Assembly (NCBI RefSeq): GCF_007748175.1
Contig: NZ_CP037422.1
Span: 434,001 to 498,000 of the forward strand
Source: Gimesia aquarii
GTDB lineage: Bacteria > Planctomycetota > Planctomycetia > Planctomycetales > Planctomycetaceae
DNA length: 64,000 bases
Direction of reading: 5' to 3'
The notes under the pieces are model-generated. The model saw only the letters and a program-made list of their open reading frames with translations, searched no databases and had not been told where the DNA came from. This document shows, piece after piece, positions 1-8,987 of the stretch. Both the position numbers and the translations under genes were made by a program. Position 1 is the first letter of the stretch. The number at the start of each line of letters is the position of its first letter.

Positions 1-105
1 AAAACGGTCTGTTGTCATTTCACGCGAGGTAATCCTATGCAATCGATTGAAATTCCGGAGTGGATTCAAAAGAAAATCGAAGACTCCCAAGATCACCCTG
101 AATAG
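1..105 (+). CDS. C-terminal end of an unidentified protein (partial)
   Basis: The frame is open from the first base and stops with TAG at 103-105, giving 34 residues that end in a charged, helical-looking tail (EWIQKKIEDSQDHPE). The start lies outside the window and no domain can be recognised. It ends about 20 bases before the ABC-transporter ATPase gene on the same strand, so it may be the first gene of that operon, for example a substrate-related or adaptor protein, but this is only positional inference. Confidence 0.5.
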   Translation, partial: KTVCCHFTRGNPMQSIEIPEWIQKKIEDSQDHPE

Positions 106-125
106 TTTGTTTGACAAGAACCAAG

Positions 126-818
126 ATGAATGACTCCCACGCGCCATTAATTGTTCGCGAGTTAACCAAAGCATTTTCAATCGCTACAGAGTCATTGCCG
201 ATTCTCGCCGGAGTGAACTTTGCTCTCAATGAAGGCGAAGCACTGGCGATCACTGGGCCATCTGGTTCAGGGAAAAGCACGTTGCTCTATATTCTGGGAG
301 TTCTCGATACACCCACTTCAGGAGAAGTCATTCAATTCGGTCAAAACCCATTTGAACTTAATGCCAGTCAGCAGGCTGAATTTCGTAATCAGAATGTCGG
401 ATTCATCTTTCAGGATCATCACTTGATGCCTCAGTTTTCGGTTCTGGAAAACGTTTTGATCCCGACGATGGTTCACCAGGGAACGACCAATGAAGCAGAA
501 GATCGTGCCAAACATCTGCTGGAACGAGTGGGCCTGCACGATCGCATGCATCATCGACCCGCACAAATCTCAGGAGGCGAACGACAACGTGTCGCCGTCT
601 GCCGGGCACTGATTAACAATCCACGTTTGTTATTAGCAGATGAACCAACGGGAAATCTCGACCGCAAAAATGCAGAGTCCATTGGCAATTTACTGCTCGA
701 AATTAATCAGGAGCAAAGTACGATCTTAATCTGCGTGACTCATAGTCGCGAACTGGCGACATTGTTTCCCAAACATCTGGAATTACGTGACGGTCTGCTG
801 GTTTCGGAGACCAACTGA
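126..818 (+). CDS. ABC transporter ATP-binding protein, LolD/MacB-like
   Basis: Cytoplasmic ATPase that would power an FtsX-type exporter. Seen in the sequence: Walker A GPSGSGKST near residue 45, Q-loop region VGFIFQDHHL, ABC signature ISGGERQRV, Walker B LLLADEPTGNLD and H-loop VTHSREL. At 230 residues it has the usual length of the LolD/MacB ATPase family. A TTG start at 111 is possible, but ATG at 126 gives the canonical N-terminus and is preferred. The FtsX-like permease follows 36 bases downstream, so the two almost certainly form one complex. The family exports lipoproteins, peptides or drugs, or controls cell-wall hydrolases; the substrate cannot be read here. Confidence 0.93.
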   Translation: MNDSHAPLIVRELTKAFSIATESLPILAGVNFALNEGEALAITGPSGSGKSTLLYILGVLDTPTSGEVIQFGQNPFELNASQQAEFRNQNVGFIFQDHHLMPQFSVLENVLIPTMVHQGTTNEAEDRAKHLLERVGLHDRMHHRPAQISGGERQRVAVCRALINNPRLLLADEPTGNLDRKNAESIGNLLLEINQEQSTILICVTHSRELATLFPKHLELRDGLLVSETN

Positions 819-854
819 ACGTCCCATTAGAAATCATCGATAAGAGTTTGTTCC

Positions 855-3800
855 ATGAATCAAGCCCGATTTGTTATCAAAAGCCTGTTGTATTACTGGC
901 GCACAAATTTGGCCGTCTTGTTGGGAGTCATTGCTGCTACTGCTGTCATTGGAGGAGCTTTGATCGTTGGTGATTCGGTTCGAGGCAGCTTAAGACAGAT
1001 GACACTCGATCGATTGGGTGAAATCGATTATGTCGTCTCCGGCCATCGTTTCTTTCGCGAGCAACTGGCTACGGATCTCAAAAACTCAGCAAAACTACCA
1101 GCTGACATCAAGACGATTGCTCCCGCGCTCGTACTTAGAGGCAGTCTTGAGAAAAACAACAAAGATCAGCACCTGCGTGTGGGCCAAGTCAATATCTTTG
1201 GCACTGACGAACGTCTCTGGTCTCTGCTGGATCATGAAACAGAGATGCCGTCTCCTACGGGAGACGAGGCCATACTCAATGCACGGGTGGCACAACAATT
1301 AGAGGCTTCAGTCGGTGATGAAATCACACTCTGGATTGAACTCCCCTCTGCCATCCCCCGTGATTCCCTGTTAGGTGAGCGAGAAGAACAGTCGGTCGAA
1401 ATCACTCTCACGGTCAAAGATATTCTTACAGAAACATCCAAAGCAGGACGACTGGCTCTACTGCCTAACCAGCAACTGCCGCTGGACCTGTTTCTTTCAT
1501 TAAAAACACTTCAGGCTGCTTTGGATCTGGATGAAATCAAACCTTCGCGTCGTAACCCAGAATCACGACCCGGTCGAGTGAATTCTTTGTTTTTCAGTTC
1601 AGACACTGAAACAGCAGGTAGATCGTTCGAAGCATTACAGACGGCACAAGACTTGGATACTGCGTTGAAAAGCGTATTGACGCTTGAAGATTTGAATCTC
1701 AAAATCGTTCCGAATGAACCATTTCACTATCTCTCGCTGGAAAGCGAGCAGATGATTCTGGATCCGCAAATTGAGCAGGCGGGCCTCGAAGCAGCAAATA
1801 GTTTGCATCTGGATCAATCCCCGGTGATGGTTTACATTGCGAACGAAATCAGTCATCCCCAGCAAAAAGAGGAAAATCAAAAGCCGCGATTCTCGATGTA
1901 TTCTGTTGTCGCCGGTGTCGACTTTTCAGAAAAGGCGCCCTTTGGGCCCTTCGTATTTAAAGGTGAAAAACCAAAGCTTCCTCTCAAAGAAAATGAAATT
2001 GTTCTCAATCAATGGTTGGCGGACGATTTGAAAGCGAAAGTCGGCGATTCCATTCGCATGACCTATCACGTGGTTGGCTCGCGAGGAGAACTCCCGGAAG
2101 TCGAAAAGGCGTTTATCGTTCGTGGAATTGTGACCCTCGATGGAACTCCCGCTGCTGACCGAAAACTGACACCTGATATGGAAGGCATTACCGATGCGGA
2201 TACGTTCGGTGATTGGAAGCAACCCTTCCCCATGAAGTTGGACCGGGTCACGGAACGAGATGAAGCGTACTGGGACAAATATAAAGCGACCCCCAAAGCG
2301 TTTGTTGCTTTGGAAACAGCGCAAACATTATGGAACAGTCGTTATGGTAATCTGACATCCCTGCGGGTGAGCCCTTTGCCCGACAGCTCACTGAAAGAAA
2401 CAGCAGACAGATTTGGAACAGAACTCCTCACAAAGATCGATGTTTTTAAAACAGGACTTACGGTTCAGCCCATCAAGTTTTTTGGTTTGATGGCTGCCAG
2501 TGGGACAACTGACTTCACGGGACTGTTTATTGGCTTCAGCTTTTTCATCATCCTGTCAGCCATTATTTTAATCCGTCTGTTATTCAAATTGGGAATTGAC
2601 CGTCGTGTTTCCTCCATCGGACTCTTAGCGGCAATTGGATTTACTCCGCAACAAGTTAAACAAGTCGTCTTCAAAGAAGCATTAGCAGTGATTCTGTTAG
2701 GGGGAGTGTTGGGAATCATCGCGGCCATCGGATATGCCTCGTTGATGCTGTATGGCTTGAAAACCTGGTGGATCGGTGCGATTGGGACACGCTTCCTGTT
2801 TCTGCATTTGACGGTCACCAGCCTTGGCGTAGGAATTCTGATTTCCGTTTTGTGTTCCGCATTTGTTACCTGGCGCGCGATGGCAGAACTGAAACGGCTC
2901 TCGATACGTAGCCTGCTTTCCGGTGTCAACTCGCCTGAGTCAGACAGCGCCAAAGATGCTCGACGTATTGGATATCTCTATAAAATTACTTTCGGACTGG
3001 CATTGGTTTTGATACTGGCGACCGTCTCCGGGCTCATTCCACAAACAGAAGCTTTTTCCGGTTTCTCTTTGCAGACAGTTTCCTTCTTTCTGGTAGGAAC
3101 GCTCGCATTGGTATCCAGCCTCTCCTTTTTATCAAGCAGACTGCGAATCGAATCGGCAATCCCAATTCAAGGCAGAGGTACAGGAGCCTTAATCAAACTG
3201 GGAATTCGAAATGCCGGTCGGTTTCGACAGCGTAGTGTTTTAACCACAGCGTTGATCGCATCAGCAACGTTTGTGTTAGTCTCCGTTGCTGCCGGACATC
3301 GTAACCCGGCTGTTGAGACTCCGGAACTCAATTCGGGGAATGGTGGCTTTACGCTCGTTGCAGAATCAACGTCTCCTTTGATCTTTGATTTGAATACTTC
3401 CGAAGGCCGCGCGAAAACTCTAATCAACATTCCCGATGATGAATCGACACAACAATTATTGAGCGAGATGAAAGTCATTCCCTTTCGTGTCAAACCGGGA
3501 GAAAATGCAAGCTGCCTGAATATTTATCAAACGAGTGTTCCCACCATATTGGGAGTGCCTCAAGAATTGATCGAACGAGGCGGCTTTAAGTTCGCAGACA
3601 CCCCCGGAAAAAATCCCTGGGAATTGTTGAATGAAAAACAGGACGATGGCTCGATTCCCGCCCTGGGTGATATGAATACGTTAATGTATAGCCTGCATAA
3701 AGGAATTGGAACGACAGTAGGGATTCCTTCCGACGAACGGCCCGAACACAAATTAAAAATCAAAGGCATGTTTGATGGTAGTATTTTTCAAGGGGTGTTG

Positions 3801-4367
3801 TTGATCTCGGAAGAACACTTTCAAAAACTCTTTCCTGAACAGGCGGGGTTCCAATATTTTTTGATTGAAGTTCCGCCTCAGCAAGCTTCGCAACTATCGA
3901 GTGTTCTCGAAACAGGTTTAACCGAGTATGGATTCGATGCCGATCTTGTTGCCAATCGCCTGGCAGATTTTCTGGCTGTTCAAAATACCTACCTCTCTAC
4001 CTTTCAGACATTAGGAGGCCTGGGATTGCTTTTGGGTACCCTGGGGCTGGCAACTGTAATGCTGCGCAATGTCGTAGAACGACGAAGCGAATTGGCATTG
4101 TTACGAGCGGTCGGAATGACAGGCGGCAATGTTGCGTTGATTGTACTTTCAGAAAATGCTTTTCTATTAATCTGGGGTCTCGTTTCTGGAACCGTCTCGG
4201 CATTATTAGCAATGCTGCCACATCTGCTCTCAACAGGCGCCGATCTTCCCTGGGAAAGTGGAATCTTGATTCTCTTAGCGGTGCTTATCACAGGTATGCT
4301 CGCCGCATTACTGGCTGTCGTTGATGCCATCAGGGCACCTATTTTGGCTACCTTGCGGGCGCAATAA
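855..4367 (+). CDS. FtsX-like ABC transporter permease, large double-module form
   Basis: Inner-membrane permease partner of the ATPase just upstream. The 1170-residue protein starts with a membrane segment (about 15-40) followed by a MacB-type periplasmic domain that opens with a GDSVRGSL motif. A central bundle of several membrane helices (about 555-760) contains FtsX features such as RRVSSIGLLAAIGFT. A second extracytoplasmic domain follows, then a C-terminal FtsX bundle (about 1045-1165) with ERRSELALLRAVGMT. This is roughly two to three times the length of LolC/E, matching the duplicated 8-10 helix permeases of predicted macrolide or lipoprotein exporters. No adaptor protein is visible inside the window. 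Confidence 0.9.
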   Translation: MNQARFVIKSLLYYWRTNLAVLLGVIAATAVIGGALIVGDSVRGSLRQMTLDRLGEIDYVVSGHRFFREQLATDLKNSAKLPADIKTIAPALVLRGSLEKNNKDQHLRVGQVNIFGTDERLWSLLDHETEMPSPTGDEAILNARVAQQLEASVGDEITLWIELPSAIPRDSLLGEREEQSVEITLTVKDILTETSKAGRLALLPNQQLPLDLFLSLKTLQAALDLDEIKPSRRNPESRPGRVNSLFFSSDTETAGRSFEALQTAQDLDTALKSVLTLEDLNLKIVPNEPFHYLSLESEQMILDPQIEQAGLEAANSLHLDQSPVMVYIANEISHPQQKEENQKPRFSMYSVVAGVDFSEKAPFGPFVFKGEKPKLPLKENEIVLNQWLADDLKAKVGDSIRMTYHVVGSRGELPEVEKAFIVRGIVTLDGTPAADRKLTPDMEGITDADTFGDWKQPFPMKLDRVTERDEAYWDKYKATPKAFVALETAQTLWNSRYGNLTSLRVSPLPDSSLKETADRFGTELLTKIDVFKTGLTVQPIKFFGLMAASGTTDFTGLFIGFSFFIILSAIILIRLLFKLGIDRRVSSIGLLAAIGFTPQQVKQVVFKEALAVILLGGVLGIIAAIGYASLMLYGLKTWWIGAIGTRFLFLHLTVTSLGVGILISVLCSAFVTWRAMAELKRLSIRSLLSGVNSPESDSAKDARRIGYLYKITFGLALVLILATVSGLIPQTEAFSGFSLQTVSFFLVGTLALVSSLSFLSSRLRIESAIPIQGRGTGALIKLGIRNAGRFRQRSVLTTALIASATFVLVSVAAGHRNPAVETPELNSGNGGFTLVAESTSPLIFDLNTSEGRAKTLINIPDDESTQQLLSEMKVIPFRVKPGENASCLNIYQTSVPTILGVPQELIERGGFKFADTPGKNPWELLNEKQDDGSIPALGDMNTLMYSLHKGIGTTVGIPSDERPEHKLKIKGMFDGSIFQGVLLISEEHFQKLFPEQAGFQYFLIEVPPQQASQLSSVLETGLTEYGFDADLVANRLADFLAVQNTYLSTFQTLGGLGLLLGTLGLATVMLRNVVERRSELALLRAVGMTGGNVALIVLSENAFLLIWGLVSGTVSALLAMLPHLLSTGADLPWESGILILLAVLITGMLAALLAVVDAIRAPILATLRAQ

Positions 4368-4513
4368 GAGTTTGTACAGAGTCGCTTTTTACTGTTTCAT
4401 ACAAAATTTTGTGGTTGTCAGGTGAAGGAGATCTATAAAGTTACTATCATGATGATCTCTCTTTATTACGATTCGAAACGCTCTCTCCTTTCACAATCTC
4501 AGGAGTTTTAATA

Positions 4514-5071
4514 ATGTCGAAATGGGCTGTTGTATTATTGTTTGTCGCGGGTGCTGCGCTGTCCTGGGGTGTTTATGTTCCTCTGGTTCACGTCGCTGCC
4601 CAGAAGTTGCACAGTAATCTGAGAGCGTTTTTGTTTGTGGGGGTCGCCTATTTTCTGGTTGCCGTTTTGATTCCGGCGTTCTTCATTTTTGTACTGGGTA
4701 AAGATCCAACGGTTAAAGGAATTCCCAACTTTAATTTTGGTCCGATCATGTGGGGCATCGCCGCGGGGACTGCCGGTGCCATCGGCGCGCTGTGTGTGAT
4801 TTTTGCGGTGACGACAGGTGGAAAAGGGGCCGCCATTTATGTAGCGCCACTTGTGTTTGCCGGTGCTCCCATCATCAATACCATCGCCACAATTACCATT
4901 TTCCATCCTACAAAAACGCTGCCTGATCTGCGATTTTTTCTGGGACTGATCCTGGCCGCAGCCGGAGCAGGGATGGTCATGATCTACAAGCCGGTCGACA
5001 AACCCCAGACGCCTCCGGCCGTAGAAGAGAAAGCGGCTGACCCTGTCGCCAACGACGCGGGGACCAGTTAA
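4514..5071 (+). CDS. EamA/DMT-like small membrane protein
   Basis: A 185-residue integral membrane protein with about five hydrophobic segments: residues 5-25, 38-60, 77-97, 104-125 and 138-158. It ends in a soluble Pro/Ala/Glu-rich tail. The helix pattern and Gly/Ala-rich segments resemble one half of a drug/metabolite (EamA) transporter, so it may work as a dimer. A clear AGGAG ribosome binding site precedes the ATG. It is monocistronic, facing the convergent SRPBCC gene 31 bases away. The transported compound is unknown, and the EamA assignment rests on overall pattern only. Confidence 0.65.
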   Translation: MSKWAVVLLFVAGAALSWGVYVPLVHVAAQKLHSNLRAFLFVGVAYFLVAVLIPAFFIFVLGKDPTVKGIPNFNFGPIMWGIAAGTAGAIGALCVIFAVTTGGKGAAIYVAPLVFAGAPIINTIATITIFHPTKTLPDLRFFLGLILAAAGAGMVMIYKPVDKPQTPPAVEEKAADPVANDAGTS

Positions 5072-5102
5072 TGGTATCGGTTTCAACAAAGTCTGAATCC
5101 TT

Positions 5103-5546
5103 TTATTTTTGTTGATTTTCACAGTGCGCTTTGACCATATCCATATCCATCCCCACAGCTTTCGCAACCATGCCTTTGATGAGTGGGTTCATCAATCGCG
5201 GCAGGAACTTGTAAGCCCTGGCCTCCATGATCAGGGTTAAATTCGTTTTTCCATTTTCTGATCTGACTGTAAAAAGCGAATCCCACACAGTCCCATGACT
5301 GTCGGCCACCATCCGCACACGATCATTTTCGACGTACTCGGTGACTTCTAATTCGGTCGCTGCTTCTTTGCCCTTCATGAGTCGCGTTTCACGAAAGCGA
5401 GTTCCAACGCCTGTTTTAGATTCCGTCAGAAACTCAATCTTAACAATATGCGGAACCGCTTCGGAATACTGACTGATGTCAGCAACGGTGTTGAAAACGT
5501 CTTCCAATGGTGCATCAATGGTTCGCGTCATAGTCGTTCGAGTCAT
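5103..5546 (-). CDS. SRPBCC (START/Bet v1-like) family protein
   Basis: A 147-residue soluble protein with the SRPBCC pattern: an N-terminal beta strand leading into IDAPLEDVFNTVADISQYSEAV, a run of alternating strands, and a long C-terminal helix that ends the fold (LMNPLIKGMVAKAVGMDMDMVKAHCENQ). The family forms a deep hydrophobic cavity used for lipid or polyketide binding; the ligand here is unknown. M1 is an ATG; a second ATG five codons downstream is also possible. It is the last of three closely spaced minus-strand genes, 45 bases after the DUF6678-like gene. Confidence 0.8.
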   Translation of the reverse strand: MTRTTMTRTIDAPLEDVFNTVADISQYSEAVPHIVKIEFLTESKTGVGTRFRETRLMKGKEAATELEVTEYVENDRVRMVADSHGTVWDSLFTVRSENGKTNLTLIMEARAYKFLPRLMNPLIKGMVAKAVGMDMDMVKAHCENQQK

Positions 5547-5591
5547 AGCATAATCTCTGCGAAAAATGTCCTATATCAGTTACCACAAGAG

Positions 5592-5909
5592 TTATAAATA
5601 ATTAACAGGTTGACCTTCTTTTACATACCCATAAACTTTGAATCCATGTTCCGTTCGATGACCGGGGACATGGATTCTTTTCAATTCTGAGAGAACAATT
5701 GAATCCTCTTCGGCATTCTCTGTTTTGATTTCTACCCATTCAATCCAGTCATAACCTTGCTCAGAAAAATGGTAAAACCATTCACCGTCCCAAGACGCAA
5801 GATAGCCATTTTCAAGACAACGCGTGCGCCACCTTGGACAAAAATCTTTGATCCCATACATCGCCATTTGCAATTCACGCCACTTAGTGTTGTTCATAAC
5901 AGATTGCAC
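5592..5909 (-). CDS. DUF6678-like protein of unknown function
   Basis: A 105-residue soluble protein with many aromatic residues (NNTKWRELQMAMYGI, WDGEWFYHF, YDWIEWVEI). This pattern fits the DUF6678 family, for which I know no function; the match is from memory of the motif and not certain. The start is taken as GTG because a GGAG ribosome binding site lies about 11 bases upstream; an ATG four codons in is the alternative. It follows the TPR protein gene by 21 bases and probably shares its transcript. Confidence 0.6.
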   Translation of the reverse strand: MQSVMNNTKWRELQMAMYGIKDFCPRWRTRCLENGYLASWDGEWFYHFSEQGYDWIEWVEIKTENAEEDSIVLSELKRIHVPGHRTEHGFKVYGYVKEGQPVNYL

Positions 5910-5930
5910 TATCCGTTCTCCTTTGCAACT

Positions 5931-6902
5931 TCATGGTCGTGGTTTATGCCAGGATTCTGGAATCCTTCCCTCTTTAACAGTGATCAGCCATTTCTCCAAA
6001 CGGTCTTTTCCCGACTCCCAGAATTTTGCACAAAGCACCAGGTATTTGAGAACCACATCTTTCTCACCTTCCTGAAGCAATTCTTTCGCTAACGACATAT
6101 TGGGACCGAAGGAATTGAGTTGTGGTGAACCTGAAGTATTTCCAGCTTTCAACAAATGTTCCTTCGCTGTTTTAACATCACCAGCGGCGAATGCAATTCT
6201 TCCGAGAGTAATGTTACCATGATGAATATTATCTCCACTATTCCAATCGGAGCCGTCCTTGCTCAGCATGATTTCAGCGTACTCCTTGGCTTTTGTAGTT
6301 TCTTGAGCTGCCATGGCTGCATTAGCGAGTTGTGCAAGGAGTGCAGCCTGTTCTATACCTGACGATAGATTGTAGGAAATTTCTAGCTGGTCCAGCGCTC
6401 TTTTAGCTTCAGCACGTTCATTGTTACCAGACTTTTTTATGATGTTCAGCGAATAAAGTTGTCCTAGCTCAGCAGACCATTTTGGATTGTTCTTATCAAG
6501 AGACTGTGCCTTTAGCAGTGATTCTTCTGCCAGTTCTGGATCTGTTAGCATGAAAAATTTTGCTGCGTTTTCAAGTAGCTGCAAATTTTCGGGATCTAGT
6601 TTCAGTTGATCTATCCAAGCATTCTTGCCTTGTGAGTAACCGACTGCATTTATTTTTGCGAAGAGCAATCCGAAAGGGAGTGCCAGAATTTCAGATTCTG
6701 GTGCGTTCTGTATTAACCACAAGACGCTTTCTTGATGTGCTTTTTGCATAGAGGGGTCTTCAAGTTGTTTGTGAAAATAGTAACCTAGGAGCTTGGTACG
6801 AGAGTTAATATCGCGAGGCTCCTGATTCACTTGTTTTTCTAGTGATGCCGCCTCTTCTGCCGTCAGTCTACTTCCACTCATGGCAAGACTTCGATTACTC
6901 AC
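5931..6902 (-). CDS. TPR-containing protein
   Basis: A 323-residue soluble protein made mostly of helical repeats. TPR-like helices are visible around 100-135 (QLLENAAKFFMLTDPELAEESLLKAQSLD), 135-175 and 180-225, with a final pair near 250-275 (AGDVKTAKEHLLKAG). No signal peptide or enzyme domain is seen, so it is probably a scaffold or protein-binding factor. The GTG start is supported by AAAGGTG upstream; an ATG seven codons in is the alternative. It heads a short minus-strand run with the DUF6678-like and SRPBCC genes. Confidence 0.75.
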   Translation of the reverse strand: MSNRSLAMSGSRLTAEEAASLEKQVNQEPRDINSRTKLLGYYFHKQLEDPSMQKAHQESVLWLIQNAPESEILALPFGLLFAKINAVGYSQGKNAWIDQLKLDPENLQLLENAAKFFMLTDPELAEESLLKAQSLDKNNPKWSAELGQLYSLNIIKKSGNNERAEAKRALDQLEISYNLSSGIEQAALLAQLANAAMAAQETTKAKEYAEIMLSKDGSDWNSGDNIHHGNITLGRIAFAAGDVKTAKEHLLKAGNTSGSPQLNSFGPNMSLAKELLQEGEKDVVLKYLVLCAKFWESGKDRLEKWLITVKEGRIPESWHKPRP

Positions 6903-7818
6903 AACGCCGCACCTTTCATCATTCCATAATTGGTTGGACTGAGCTTGATTGAATATGGGTTTCTTTATTTGTTTGATCTGGGATAGAAATAGTATTTCTC
7001 ACTGTGTGATTGATTGTAACATTCTTAGATTCATTTAAGCCAATGTTAATTTATATGTCAAATTTTGATCTACGGGAGTAACTACATCACTACACATGCA
7101 GTGAGTGCCTTCATTCACGAGAAAAAAAGCTTGACTTTTTCGGGAATCTTCTCATTCCATTTTCTCCTTGATTTTCAGTGAATTATTTGTACTTGACACT
7201 CTCGCGCCTTTCACGAAACTCCCTGTTTCTGCGTCGCGCGCGCGAGGTGGTTTTTTCTGAATACTGCACATCGCGCTTAACTTCCTGTTCTTCACTATCA
7301 AATGACCGGTTTTTTCCAGCTTTTCACTGGAACAACAGGAACCGGTTCCCGCTGTCTCGTATGCAGTTGCTCGCTTTGAGCACACTTTCCGATAGTTCAA
7401 GTAACACAAAGTCTCAATTCTGAACCACATCTCAGACAATAACGCGCAAAAGTTTCTGTTGACCGCCCCGCGCCATCCTGCATGATGTAACCAACTCAAA
7501 AACAAGGTTATGAATGTAATGAAGCGAAACACATACATGACGGATCTTCCCATGAAAAACGAATTTCAAAGCCATGACCGCAGAAGAACGCGAAAGTACT
7601 TACCAGCTGCTGCAGATCAATCTGACTAAATTAGCCTGGAAACATGATACGAAATAGCGCCCAGCAACTCGAACTGAAAATCGGTCAGTGCACAGAGAGA
7701 ATCAACTAGTAGAGTAATAACACCACTCGTATCAATGGGTCTGTTTGGTGATGACTGTTGGTTCATTATTTAGGCTGGGTATATGGCGCATAACCATATG
7801 TAATTGCCTGAAATCATA
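6903..7818. other. Long intergenic region (about 0.9 kb)
   Basis: No gene is convincing here. Two overlapping frames (minus 7152-7553, plus 7178-7423) have atypical composition, no ribosome binding site and no recognisable motif. An imperfect stem-loop lies at 7305-7346 (outer arms ACCGGTT/AACCGGT, inner arms TTCCAG/CTGGAA). A 27-codon frame at 7574-7657 (MTAEERESTYQLL...) looks like it could be the remnant of a longer gene. The region may be decayed mobile DNA, but that is inference. Confidence 0.5.
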
Positions 7819-8232
7819 TTAAGGAGCTGGTAAAAATGACCAGGCGGCATAGGCCATGGCCAGCAAAGCAATGACTGAGAGTGTGGTCCACCCGGAGCGT
7901 AGCGCTTTAATTAACTTTTCTTGTGCATCGCTTTCGTTACGTTGTATGGCGCCCAGGCTCAGAAGATACTGACGCAAGTCCAAGGCTAAAAAAATTGCTC
8001 CCAGGGCTCGAAGCAGAGGCATAAAAAAGATTCGCATTTCTACAGAACTGTGAATGAGACCTAACCCAGGTCCCACTTCAGATCGAAATAAAATCACAAA
8101 CGTTGCCAACGATAATAAACTGAAGAGGATCAGAAATACGAACACAATGATCGCCTCAGTCCGTGTGTTAACCAGAGCATAAAGCGGATGTTTTGATTCT
8201 TCATTTGTGAGCATTGTCTCCGTAGATGCCAT
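7819..8232 (-). CDS. Hypothetical membrane protein, three predicted helices
   Basis: A 137-residue protein with hydrophobic segments near residues 27-52, 70-92 and 115-133, and a charged loop (RNESDAQEKLIKALRSG) between the last two. No family is recognised. The ATG at 8232 is preferred over an upstream TTG because a GGGAG ribosome binding site sits 9 bases before it. It stands alone, about 320 bases past rpsU on the same strand, and the rpsU terminator separates the two transcripts. Confidence 0.6.
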   Translation of the reverse strand: MASTETMLTNEESKHPLYALVNTRTEAIIVFVFLILFSLLSLATFVILFRSEVGPGLGLIHSSVEMRIFFMPLLRALGAIFLALDLRQYLLSLGAIQRNESDAQEKLIKALRSGWTTLSVIALLAMAYAAWSFLPAP

Positions 8233-8484
8233 CACCGGGACTCCCAAAACGAGTAGTAGAATTCTTATTCTATAGAGTAGAAACTTTAACGTATCCTTTC
8301 ATGCCGTCTCTGTCTACGGTTTACATATCAAAACAAAGAACTGCAGACAGTCAACAGTAAGATACAAGGGGCAAACCCATGTGTTCGCCCTCTGCTATCT
8401 GTGGTCGGATACGTGGGTCCGATCCTATATCATGTTTTCTGCTTTTGAAGAAATGGGTTCAGGACACCTGTGTTGAGACGCGCA

Positions 8485-8514
8485 TAAAAAAACGCATCCT
8501 GTTTCAGGATGCGT
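8485..8514 (-). terminator. Rho-independent terminator of rpsU
   Basis: A 10-bp perfect stem (ACGCATCCTG, loop TTT, CAGGATGCGT) at 8492-8514 is followed, on the minus strand, by a run of seven T. It lies about 40 bases after the rpsU stop codon. Confidence 0.9.
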
Positions 8515-8555
8515 GATTCACTCTTGATTGATCGCTCAGTCAATTTTGACAGTGA

Positions 8556-8753
8556 TTACTGATTGTTCTGCAAGCGGGACAATCGTGCGCGGCGTTCGGC
8601 ACGTCGTCTATTTCTTCGGTTTTCATCGCTGGGCTTTTCGTAGTATTCTCGACGTCGCATTTCTTTTTTGATACCAGCGTGTTCAACAATCTTACGGAAC
8701 CGTTTTACTGCCTCCTGAATTGATTCGTTTTCTCGTAACCGAAGCTTAACCAC
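8556..8753 (-). CDS. rpsU: Small ribosomal subunit protein bS21
   Basis: A 65-residue, strongly basic protein of the 30S subunit that contacts the mRNA platform near the anti-Shine-Dalgarno region. The sequence has the canonical bS21 form: an N-terminal [18 protein letters not shown], a central [22 protein letters not shown], and an Arg-rich tail ([15 protein letters not shown]). The GTG start has AAGGTGA about 7 bases upstream. It is monocistronic, with its own terminator downstream. Confidence 0.95.
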   Translation of the reverse strand: MVKLRLRENESIQEAVKRFRKIVEHAGIKKEMRRREYYEKPSDENRRNRRRAERRARLSRLQNNQ

Positions 8754-8987
8754 TCAAATCACCTTTTCTTTTCCTGATTGCAATAAAAGTTTGTAAACAT
8801 AACCATTTGAATATACATCGTCTCATCGAAGATGAGAATTCAGACGTTTTTTAGCTAAAGCGGGTCCACTCAACAGACCTCGCGCTTTTGGGTGGGGAAC
8901 GATAAAGATAACAAAACAGGCTACTTCTGCAAAGTCAAAGAGCAGAATACTCGCTGAAAAACCTGAGAACTGATCGCGTGGATAGTT

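Noticed and set aside
4535-5167. 210-codon minus-strand frame opposite the EamA-like gene
   Set aside because: It is the shadow of a gene with a clear ribosome binding site and membrane helices; its own product is Arg/Asn-rich without motif.
7152-7553. 133-codon minus-strand frame in the 6.9-7.8 kb gap
   Set aside because: No ribosome binding site, atypical residue mix, no motif, and it overlaps an equally open plus-strand frame.
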